Assembly: GCA_016212845.1 (NCBI GenBank)
Contig: JACRDR010000142.1
Span: 1 to 7,782, forward strand
Reading direction: 5' to 3'
DNA: 7,782 bases
From: Elusimicrobiota bacterium
Lineage (GTDB): Bacteria > Elusimicrobiota > Elusimicrobia > UBA1565 > JACRDR01
Shown one piece after another: positions 1-5,977 of the stretch. Under the pieces are notes generated by a model that ran no database searches, had not been told where the DNA came from, and was given only the letters and a program-made list of their open reading frames with translations. The position numbers and the translations under genes were made by a program. The number at the start of each line of letters is the position of its first letter. Position 1 is the first letter of the stretch.

Positions 1-85
1 CATGCGCGCGAGCGCGTGGCGCAAGGTGATGGAAGGCGTCACCAGCGTGCAGGAAGCCCTGTCCGTCACCTCGGGCAATCACTAG
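1..85 (+). CDS. C-terminal end of a PilB/GspE-family assembly ATPase (5' end outside window)
   Basis: The reading frame that opens at base 2 gives 27 residues and ends at TAG 83-85. The segment AWRKVMEGVTSVQEALSVT matches the usual extreme C-terminus of hexameric secretion ATPases of the PilB/GspE family, where a conserved G-V-T-S/T-xx-E-x-L-xx-T stretch closes the protein. The family powers pilus or pseudopilus assembly from the cytoplasmic face of the inner membrane. The catalytic Walker motifs would lie upstream, outside the window. The nearby PilC/GspF gene supports the call. PilB, GspE and the retraction ATPase PilT cannot be separated reliably from this tail, though the EGVTS ending favours PilB/GspE. 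The next gene starts in the same frame, with only this TAG as a stop between them. Confidence 0.75.
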   Translation, partial: MRASAWRKVMEGVTSVQEALSVTSGNH

Positions 86-90
86 ATAAC

Positions 91-99
91 TGCTAGAAT
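91..99 (+). promoter_or_regulatory. Possible extended -10 promoter placing transcription start at the ATG
   Basis: TGC-TAGAAT is a TGn extended -10 element with five of six bases matching TATAAT. No convincing -35 lies 16-18 bp upstream, which is tolerated with an extended -10. Only 7 nt separate the -10 from the ATG at 107, so initiation about 7 nt downstream would give a leaderless message. No good Shine-Dalgarno is present in front of this ATG, which fits. This is a motif reading only, and the site overlaps an AT-richer gap between two genes. Confidence 0.35.
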
Positions 100-106
100 C
101 GGGCGC

Positions 107-2059
107 ATGACGCGACGCTGGTCGTCGTCCGACGCGCCCGCCGTCTGCCTGGCCGCGTTCTTCCTCTTCATCGTCGTCGGCTTCGCGTTTTGGCCGGTGA
201 TCCGGACCGATACCGATCTGTGGTATCACCTGGCCGCCGGGCGGTTCATGGCGGCGACCGGCTCCCTCCCGGCGAACAGCGGGTACCTCTCCTTCCTGGG
301 CCCCGCCCGGCCGTTCGTCGACTACTACTGGCTCTTCCAGAAGACGCTGTACGCCGCCTTCGGCCTGGGCGGCTACGCCGGGCTCGTGGCGCTCCGCGCC
401 GCGCTGGTCGCGGCGATCGTCGCGATCTGCGCCTTGCTCTCGACCGGGGCCCGGCGCCCCACCGCGTGGACGACGTTCCTGTTCGCCGCGACCGTCGTGT
501 CCCTGCTGCCGCGGCTCGAATCCCTGCGGCCGCATCTGTTCGAGTACTTGTTCCTCGGGGCGTTCCTCGCCGTGCTGGACCTGCGGCCCGGGTGGGCGCT
601 CGCCCTCCCTTTTCTGGCCGCCCTGTGGGGGAACTTCCACGGGATCAGCTTCCCCGTGCTGCTGTGGTGCTGCGGCTGCTTCGTGGCCGAGCGGCTGCTC
701 AAGCGCGCGCCGCCCGCCTTCGACGAGCGCGCCTTCGGGCTCGCCGCGCTCTCGATGGCGGCGGTGTTCTTGACTCCGCTCGGCGCCGAACTGCCCGGCG
801 TGCCCTTCGGCCTCACCGCCCGCGCGCAGCATCAGATCGCGGAGCTCCGGCCCCTGTCTCCGCTGGACCTGCTGTCCGTGGGCGTCACCTCGGGAGGCCT
901 CGACCCGCTCGCGTCGCAGCATCTGCTCCTGCTCGTCGGCGTCCTTTCGCTGGCCGGGGCGCTTTCCGTCCGGCGGTTTCGCGCCGCCCACGGCCTGCTC
1001 TTGCTCGGCGGCGCCGGCCTGCTCGCCTGCGGTCAGCGCTTCTTCGCCGAGTTCACGCTCCTGGCGCTGCCGTTCTTGCGCGAAAACCCGCCGTTCGAGG
1101 CGCCGAAAGCCGTCGCGCGTCCGGTCGCGTGGGTCGCGGGCACCGCGCTCATGGCGGTCGCCGTCCTGCCGTTCGCCGTGAGGCTCGCGCACCGGCCCGC
1201 CTATCCGTTCTCGAGGGCGCAGCTGCCCACCGGCGTCGCCGAGTTCCTGAAGCGCGAGGGCGGCGGCGGGCGCCTGCTCAACCATCCCGACATGGGCGGG
1301 TATTGGGAGTGGGAGCTGCTGCCGGAGTACCGGATCCTCATGGACATGCAGACGCCCTTCATGTTCAGCGAGGACGATCTCTTCCTCGGGGTCGAGGCGT
1401 ACCGCGACGCGGAAACCCTAAAGTACTTCGTGGACGCCTATCGGCCGGAGTTCCTCGAGGTCCCGGCCCACTTGGGCGGCTTCCGGGCGGTGATCGCGAA
1501 GTTCCCCGACTTCGAGCCGGTGTTCGCGGACGGCGAGTCGGTGCTGTACGCGAGCCGCTTGCGCAAGGGGGACTTGGTGCGGCGCTGGCGCATGCCGGTG
1601 GACCCGTTCTCGTTCGGGACTTGGGAGAACAAGGCCGTGAAGGATCCCGCCGGCCTCGACGGCTGCCGCCCGCGGTTCGTCGTCCGCATGCTTTCGGCGG
1701 CCCCGAGCGCGCGCGCCGCCCGCGTCGCCTCGTCTAGGTCGTGCACGAAGAACGGCCGCCCGGACGAAGGGGAGCGCGACGCGCGCGACCTGATCCGGGA
1801 CTACCCGGAAAACGGGCTGGGCTGGTGGCTGTTGGGAGAGGCGCTGGAAGCGAAGAAAGACGACGCGGCCGCGCTGGCGGCCTTCCGGAAAAGCCTGGGA
1901 CGGGGGGGAGACGACAAGGCGGTTCGACTGCGCTTGGCCTCGATCTACGACCGCCAGGGCGACCGCGAGCGGGCCCGGCGCGAGCGCCTGATCGCCGCCC
2001 CGACCGCCCCGAATCTGGCCGCCCCCGGCTCCGAAAATCCGAAATTACCCGAGTCTTGA
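107..2059 (+). CDS. Polytopic membrane protein, GT-C-like, with C-terminal TPR region
   Basis: This is a 650-aa inner-membrane protein of uncertain function. Hydrophobic segments lie at about residues 12-32, 84-112, 120-136, 145-158, 164-192, 208-224, 271-288, 295-320 and 340-360. A short acidic motif, DTDLWYHLAAGR (35-46), sits in the first extracytoplasmic loop. Together with RPHLFEY (141-147), WGNFHG (174-179) and NHPDMGGYWEW....RILMDMQTPF (392-418), it resembles the large GT-C-type membrane protein families that use lipid-linked sugars. From about 540 to 628 the protein is helical and TPR-like (KNGRPDEGERDARDL, GWWLLGEALEAKKDDAAALAAFRKSL, LRLASIYDRQGDRERARRE). The ATG has no clear Shine-Dalgarno and follows a -10-like box by 7 nt. 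It lies between the ATPase and pilC genes, so a pilin- or envelope-glycosylation role is possible but only inferred. No catalytic residue can be proved. Confidence 0.7.
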   Translation: MTRRWSSSDAPAVCLAAFFLFIVVGFAFWPVIRTDTDLWYHLAAGRFMAATGSLPANSGYLSFLGPARPFVDYYWLFQKTLYAAFGLGGYAGLVALRAALVAAIVAICALLSTGARRPTAWTTFLFAATVVSLLPRLESLRPHLFEYLFLGAFLAVLDLRPGWALALPFLAALWGNFHGISFPVLLWCCGCFVAERLLKRAPPAFDERAFGLAALSMAAVFLTPLGAELPGVPFGLTARAQHQIAELRPLSPLDLLSVGVTSGGLDPLASQHLLLLVGVLSLAGALSVRRFRAAHGLLLLGGAGLLACGQRFFAEFTLLALPFLRENPPFEAPKAVARPVAWVAGTALMAVAVLPFAVRLAHRPAYPFSRAQLPTGVAEFLKREGGGGRLLNHPDMGGYWEWELLPEYRILMDMQTPFMFSEDDLFLGVEAYRDAETLKYFVDAYRPEFLEVPAHLGGFRAVIAKFPDFEPVFADGESVLYASRLRKGDLVRRWRMPVDPFSFGTWENKAVKDPAGLDGCRPRFVVRMLSAAPSARAARVASSRSCTKNGRPDEGERDARDLIRDYPENGLGWWLLGEALEAKKDDAAALAAFRKSLGRGGDDKAVRLRLASIYDRQGDRERARRERLIAAPTAPNLAAPGSENPKLPES

Positions 2060-2084
2060 CACGTTTGGTAGTGCCTGATAAACT
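2056..2084 (+). promoter_or_regulatory. Sigma-70-type promoter directly before pilC/gspF
   Basis: A perfect -35 TTGACA (2056-2061) is followed by a 17-bp spacer and TAAACT (2079-2084, four of six matches). A TG at 2076-2077 makes the -10 extended. The -35 overlaps the TGA stop of the preceding gene. The expected start, about 7 nt after the -10, falls near 2091, two bases before the GTG at 2093. The message would therefore be leaderless or nearly so. The stretch is distinctly AT-rich against the surrounding GC-rich DNA. Confidence 0.55.
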
Positions 2085-2092
2085 AGGTTTAA

Positions 2093-3313
2093 GTGAGCAA
2101 ATTTACGTATACGGTGCAGGACTCTCGCGGAGAGACCAGCACCGGCATGCTGGACGCGCCGGACGAAAACTCCGCGATCTCTAGCCTCCAGGCGAAAGGC
2201 TTCTTCATCCTTTCCCTGCAGGCCGAGAAGTCTTCGGGCGGCGGCGGCCCGACGATGTCCTTCGGCGGCGGCCGCGTCGGCGGCCGCGATCTGGCCTTCT
2301 TCGCCGAACAGCTCGCGACCCTGCTCAACGGCGGCGTGCCCCTCGTCCGCACGCTCTCCCTGCTGGGCGAGCACGCCGAGAACAAGAACCTCCGGATGGC
2401 CGTGAGCCAGGTTACCAAGGACGTCGCGAGCGGCTCCGCTCTCTACAAGGCGCTCGAGCGCCATCCCAACGTTTTCGACTCCCTTTGGGTCTCGCTCGTG
2501 CAGGCGGGCGAGATGGGCGGCCAGCTCCCGAAGGCGCTCAAGCAGATTTCGAGCTACATCGAGTCGCAGGAATCCTTGAAGGGCAAGGTCATCACGGCGA
2601 TGGCCTACCCGGCGGTGCTGGGCGCGATCTCCCTCAGCGTGCTCGCGTTCTTCATCATCAAGATCGTTCCGACCTTCGCCGAGATCTTCAAGAGCTTCCA
2701 GCTGAAGCTCCCGCCTCTGACCGCGGCGGTGATCGCGGTCAGCGATCTATTCGTCCATCACTTGGTGACGATCTCGATCGGCGTCTTGTCGGTCGCTTTC
2801 CTCGGCAAGGGCTATCTTCAGACCGAGGCGGGCCAGTGGACGAAAGCCGAAGTCCTCTTCGCGACGCCCTTCATCGGCAGCTTCTACAAGAACATCCTCG
2901 TCGAGCGCCTCCTCACCACGCTGTCGACCCTCATCGAGAGCGGCGTCAGCATCCTCAACGCGATCACCGTGCTCGAGGGCGTATTCTCGGACAACCTTCA
3001 GTTCCAGCGCGCTCTCCGCGCGGTGAAGACCGACGTCGCGTCGGGCAAGGCGATTTCCGTCGCGTTCAAGAAGTCCGGAGTCTTTCCGCCTCTCGTGACG
3101 GAGATGATGTGGATGGGCGAGGAATCGGGAAAACTGCCGGAGATCTTGTCGACGCTCTCGAACTTCTACCGGGAGCAAATCGACCAGTTCATCCGGCGCT
3201 TCACGTCGATGATCGACCCGATCATGGTCGTGTTCATCGGCGGCATCGTGGCGGTGATCGTGCTGTCGATCTTCATGCCGATCTTCCAGCTATCGCAGAT
3301 CGGCTCAAAATAA
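2093..3313 (+). CDS. pilC: PilC/GspF inner-membrane platform protein
   Basis: This 406-aa protein has the normal family length. It is the integral inner-membrane platform on which the ATPase acts to insert or extract pilin subunits. The N-terminal MSKFTYTVQD..G....G.LDA is the usual GspF start and fixes the GTG start codon. A Gly-rich linker (about 48-64) leads to two T2SF repeats. The first runs from about 68 to 195, with FFAEQLATLLNGGVPL and LVQAGEMGGQLPKAL. The second runs from about 270 to 400, with LLTTLSTLIESGVSIL and MMWMGEESGKLPEIL. Membrane segments lie near 168-192, 212-238 and 373-397. Only a weak AGG (2085-2087) lies upstream of the GTG, and a promoter-like sequence abuts it. No terminator lies between it and the pilin gene. 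It could serve a T4P (PilC) or a T2SS (GspF); the fused PilM-PilN downstream does not settle this. Confidence 0.93.
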   Translation: MSKFTYTVQDSRGETSTGMLDAPDENSAISSLQAKGFFILSLQAEKSSGGGGPTMSFGGGRVGGRDLAFFAEQLATLLNGGVPLVRTLSLLGEHAENKNLRMAVSQVTKDVASGSALYKALERHPNVFDSLWVSLVQAGEMGGQLPKALKQISSYIESQESLKGKVITAMAYPAVLGAISLSVLAFFIIKIVPTFAEIFKSFQLKLPPLTAAVIAVSDLFVHHLVTISIGVLSVAFLGKGYLQTEAGQWTKAEVLFATPFIGSFYKNILVERLLTTLSTLIESGVSILNAITVLEGVFSDNLQFQRALRAVKTDVASGKAISVAFKKSGVFPPLVTEMMWMGEESGKLPEILSTLSNFYREQIDQFIRRFTSMIDPIMVVFIGGIVAVIVLSIFMPIFQLSQIGSK

Positions 3314-3318
3314 GTAAC

Positions 3319-3346
3319 TTTTCACCACGGGCGGCGTAAATATAAG
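3319..3346 (+). promoter_or_regulatory. Possible additional promoter for the pilin gene
   Basis: TTTTCA (3319-3324, four of six matches to the -35 consensus), a 16-bp spacer and TATAAG (3341-3346, five of six matches to the -10) lie in the 48-nt gap after pilC. The gap is AT-rich. A start about 7 nt after the -10 would fall within the Shine-Dalgarno GGAGG (3351-3355). That weakens the call unless initiation is a few bases earlier. A separate promoter would suit a pilin, which is normally made in much larger amounts than the platform protein. Confidence 0.3.
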
Positions 3347-3361
3347 CAACGGAGGACGTAC

Positions 3362-3835
3362 ATGACGAAAAGACTAGGACGGAAAGGGACCTCGAAGGGC
3401 TTCACCCTCATCGAGCTCCTGGTGGTCGTGCTCATCATCGGTATTCTGGCGGCCATGGCCATCCCGCAGTACTTCAAGGTCGTCGAGCGCGCCCGCATGT
3501 CGGAAGCCAAGAACATCATCTCCGTCATCCGGTCCGCGCAAGAGCGGTATCTCGCTCGTATGGGCAACTACACCTCGGACATGGGCTCGCTGGACATCTC
3601 GTTCGACAACTGCGGCGCCGGCAAGGCGTGCGGCATGAGATCCTACCTGCTCCAGAACATCACGCCGATCGCGACCTGCGACACGACGAGCGCGCCCGGC
3701 TACACGATCAACATCAACCGGTCCGGTGCGGTGGCGGCGCGCTACGGCGCGTCGGGCTATAACGTCACCTACAATCGCTGTACCGACCAAATCACCTACC
3801 CGAGCTGCGCCAACTGCGTTTCGGACTTCGAATAG
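3362..3835 (+). CDS. Type IV pilin / major pseudopilin with class III signal
   Basis: This 157-aa structural subunit has a 13-residue basic leader ending in TSKG. The predicted prepilin peptidase cut is G13/F14, giving mature FTLIE with the conserved Glu+5 at residue 18. The hydrophobic helix VVVLIIGILAAMAIP (about 21-35) continues into an amphipathic segment (about 36-66). The C-terminal globular part contains six Cys (84, 90, 106, 140, 149, 152), presumably disulfide-bonded outside the membrane. A strong GGAGG at 3351-3355 sits 6 nt before the ATG and fixes the start. The gene ends in TAG with a second in-frame TAG two codons later (3842-3844). An intrinsic terminator follows closely. The sequence resembles pilins abundant in Elusimicrobiota. 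Major pilin and GspG-type pseudopilin cannot be told apart with certainty; the typical GspG calcium-site pattern was not recognised. Confidence 0.93.
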   Translation: MTKRLGRKGTSKGFTLIELLVVVLIIGILAAMAIPQYFKVVERARMSEAKNIISVIRSAQERYLARMGNYTSDMGSLDISFDNCGAGKACGMRSYLLQNITPIATCDTTSAPGYTININRSGAVAARYGASGYNVTYNRCTDQITYPSCANCVSDFE

Positions 3836-3860
3836 GCGCCGTAGGCATCTGAGGGGAGGC

Positions 3861-3897
3861 GGCGGGACGCGTGCGGCGCGTCCCGCCCTTTCTTTTT
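3861..3897 (+). terminator. Rho-independent terminator after the pilin gene
   Basis: A perfect 11-bp GC stem, with arms 3861-3871 (GGCGGGACGCG) and 3877-3887 (CGCGTCCCGCC), encloses the 5-nt loop TGCGG. It is followed by a T-rich tail at 3889-3897 (TTTCTTTTT). It begins 25 nt after the pilin stop. It would end pilC-pilin transcripts and separate them from the downstream OmpA-like/pilM segment, or allow only partial read-through. Confidence 0.9.
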
Positions 3898-3990
3898 CGG
3901 GGCGGGGAAGCGTAACATCGGCTTAACAGATTCGAAATAGCCGGGAAACGATCCGGGGTTAAGCTTCTTTATAGGAGAACGGCGGGACGC
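3861..3990 (+). repeat. 10-nt direct repeat GGCGGGACGC shared by the terminator stem and the next gene's leader
   Basis: GGCGGGACGC occurs at 3861-3870 as the left arm of the terminator and again at 3981-3990 in the leader of the OmpA-like gene. The terminator's right arm (3878-3887) is therefore perfectly complementary over 10 bp to the downstream copy as well. In a read-through transcript the two pairings exclude each other. Chance is possible in GC-rich DNA. Confidence 0.6.
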
Positions 3991-4005
3991 ATCCGCCGCA
4001 CCGTG
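3973..4005 (+). promoter_or_regulatory. Distant Shine-Dalgarno with intervening hairpin before the GTG start
   Basis: AGGAG (3973-3977) is the only good Shine-Dalgarno upstream of the OmpA-like gene, yet 25 nt separate it from the first usable start, GTG 4003. No ATG, GTG or TTG occurs in frame between the upstream TAA (3913) and 4003. A small hairpin, GGCGGG (3981-3986) pairing with TCCGCC (3992-3997) across a 5-nt loop with one G-U pair, lies between them. Folding it leaves 3 + 5 = 8 nt of effective spacing, which is near optimal. Such hairpin bypass is documented for T4 gene 38. The application here is inferred. Confidence 0.45.
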
Positions 4006-5973
4006 CAAAAAAGGCCGGAAACAGCGCTCGCATTCGAGCATCGGCGATGGCCGCGCATCGCCGCCGGGATCTTCGTCGTTTGGGGGATCCTGACGGCCGT
4101 CGGCGCGCCGCCGCGTCTGGCGGCTCAGTATCTCGAAGAGCGCTCGACGGCGGGCTTGAGCCGCACGATGCAGCTGGCGATCCGCGACTATGACGACGGC
4201 CGCGATTCCGACGCGATGGACGGGTTCATGGAAGTGATGACTTCCGGCGATCCGTCCGAGCGGAACATGGCCAACGAGTACATCAACTTGATCACTCAGC
4301 GCATGTTCCTCGGCTCCACGGTCAACACCAAGCCCGTCGTCGCGGGCAATCCCCGGCCCGCCACGACGGTCGAACCTCTGCCGCGCGAGAGCGGCGGCGG
4401 GGAGCGCCGCGGCCCCGCGATGGAGGTCGACACCCGCCCGCTCTACGACCGCCCCGACCGCATGCCGTCGCGGCAGGACCTCGACCCGCCCAAGGCCAGC
4501 AAGGCGGTGATGAAGAAGGAGGTCGACGCGAAGATCCGCGCGCTGGCCCGCACGTTCCTCTCCGATCTCGAGGCGTATCCCGAGATACGCGTGCTCATGG
4601 CCGACCGCCAGCACCCGCGCGCGCTCGGCATCCCGGCCGAGGTGCTGTTCGAGAGCGGGATCGTCTTCAAGAAGAGCGCGGCGAAGCTGCTGTCGAGCTT
4701 CTCCGGCCTCGTGTACTGCCTGGGCGCGACCCAGGTCGCGATCCTGCCGGAGGGCATGGTGGTGGGCGACGCGAAAATCCTCGACATGCGCCGGACCATG
4801 GGCATCAGCGCGCATCTCTACGCCACGGGCGTCGCGCCGCCCCGCGTCCGCGTGAATCTCCTCAATTCTCAGATCGAGGTCCCGAAAGGGATGATGGATT
4901 TTCGCGGCATCGTCGTCGTCTTCATCTACAACCAGCCGCTCTCGCTCACGGTCGACCGCACGCTGGGCGACGACGGCGGGCCGCCGGTGTCCTTGGGCGT
5001 CTGGCCCGAGAAGTTCCGCGCGGACCGCGGCGAGGGCTCCATCATCGAGTTCTCGGTCGTCGAGCCCCCGTCCGGCCTGATGTCCTGGAAGTTCCAGCTG
5101 CGCCAGCCTTCCGCGGGCCAGGGCTCCGACCTGATCCCGCTGCAGGAGGTCGTGGGCGCGGCTCCGGTGTTCCACCAAATCTACTGGAACGGCCGCCGGA
5201 ACTATTTCGGCCCGGAGCTCGCGCCAGGCCGCTACGAGATCGTGCTCACCGCCACCGATTCCCGCAACCGCACGCGCACGCTCCACCGCTGGGTCCAGCT
5301 GGACGGCGTGGCCCCCGCGGCCGCGATCGCGTCGGCGCCGATGTCGCCCACGTCGCCGGCTCCGGCCGAGCTCAAGCCCGCCAAGTCCGCGGGCCCGGCC
5401 GCGCCGGTCGCCTTCGTCCAACTCAAGAGGAAGGGGGAAGAGGCTCCGTGCCGGGGGAAGAAGTGCAAGAAGGCCAAGAAGACCCCTCCTAAGAAGGAGA
5501 AGGACCCGCTGGAGTACGCGGAGGCGCCGCCGGATCCGGTCGACAGCGGTCCCCAACTCGGCGCGGCCCAGCCGAACAACCCGCCGGCCGGCGACCCGAA
5601 CGCGCAGCCCGCCCCGCCCCCGGCCCAAAGCGAAGGCGCGGAGCCCGGCGCCGGCAAGCCGCCGCCGAACACGGTCTCCTATCACGTGCCGTTCCTGAAG
5701 GGCACGTCTCAGATGTCGCCCGAGGGCGACAAGGCGATCGGGCAGATCGTCGAGGTCCTCCAGAATTATCCGCGGGAGAACGTGAACGTCGTCGGCATCG
5801 CCGGGAAAGAAGAGCCGGACGCCCAAGGCCTCGCCGACAAGCGCGCGAACATCGTGTCGAAGCTGTTGATGAGCCAGTACGGCGTGGATGCCAAGCGCAT
5901 CATGCAGGAAAAGAGGGTGGTCGCCGAAGATCAGCACGAGGTGCAGATCTTCTCGGTGACGGCCAAGGAATAG
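4003..5973 (+). CDS. Secreted multi-domain protein with OmpA/MotB-like and Ig-like modules
   Basis: The 656-aa product has a basic N-region, a hydrophobic core (about 19-35) and a likely signal peptidase site near LAA/Q (39-42), so it is probably periplasmic. A helical, repeat-like segment follows (about 44-102). Residues about 205-312 look like a diverged OmpA/MotB fold (LFESGIVFKKSAAKLL, then MRRTMGISAHLYATGVAPPRV). Residues about 332-435 resemble an FlgD-type Ig domain, with YWNGRRNYFG and LAPGRYEIVLTATDSRNR. A Pro/Ala-rich linker (about 437-556) includes a Lys/Cys patch, CRGKKCKKAKK (483-493). The C-terminus (about 558-656) is a clearer OmpA-like domain with LADKRANIVSKLLMSQYGVDAKRI. The Arg of the peptidoglycan-binding pair is kept (613), but the Asp of the usual GHTD motif is not seen. 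It probably anchors the pilus machine to the envelope. The GTG start is the first available in frame. Confidence 0.75.
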   Translation: MQKRPETALAFEHRRWPRIAAGIFVVWGILTAVGAPPRLAAQYLEERSTAGLSRTMQLAIRDYDDGRDSDAMDGFMEVMTSGDPSERNMANEYINLITQRMFLGSTVNTKPVVAGNPRPATTVEPLPRESGGGERRGPAMEVDTRPLYDRPDRMPSRQDLDPPKASKAVMKKEVDAKIRALARTFLSDLEAYPEIRVLMADRQHPRALGIPAEVLFESGIVFKKSAAKLLSSFSGLVYCLGATQVAILPEGMVVGDAKILDMRRTMGISAHLYATGVAPPRVRVNLLNSQIEVPKGMMDFRGIVVVFIYNQPLSLTVDRTLGDDGGPPVSLGVWPEKFRADRGEGSIIEFSVVEPPSGLMSWKFQLRQPSAGQGSDLIPLQEVVGAAPVFHQIYWNGRRNYFGPELAPGRYEIVLTATDSRNRTRTLHRWVQLDGVAPAAAIASAPMSPTSPAPAELKPAKSAGPAAPVAFVQLKRKGEEAPCRGKKCKKAKKTPPKKEKDPLEYAEAPPDPVDSGPQLGAAQPNNPPAGDPNAQPAPPPAQSEGAEPGAGKPPPNTVSYHVPFLKGTSQMSPEGDKAIGQIVEVLQNYPRENVNVVGIAGKEEPDAQGLADKRANIVSKLLMSQYGVDAKRIMQEKRVVAEDQHEVQIFSVTAKE

Positions 5974-5977
5974 GCGC

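Noticed and set aside
190..1737. 515-codon + strand frame inside the membrane-protein gene
   Set aside because: It is Arg/Pro/Ala-rich, typical of an out-of-frame reading of high-GC sequence. The overlapping frame gives ordered hydrophobic segments.
1700..1760. Possible frameshift in the membrane-protein gene where the sequence reads ARVASSRSCTKNG
   Set aside because: The stretch is unusual, but the same frame continues into good TPR-like helices on the right and coherent sequence on the left, and no alternative frame reads better.
3923..3975. Possible promoter for the OmpA-like gene (TTAACA at 3923-3928, TATAGG at 3970-3975)
   Set aside because: The two boxes are too far apart to pair. Each lacks a partner at 16-18 bp with more than chance similarity. 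A promoter is likely after the terminator, but I cannot place it.
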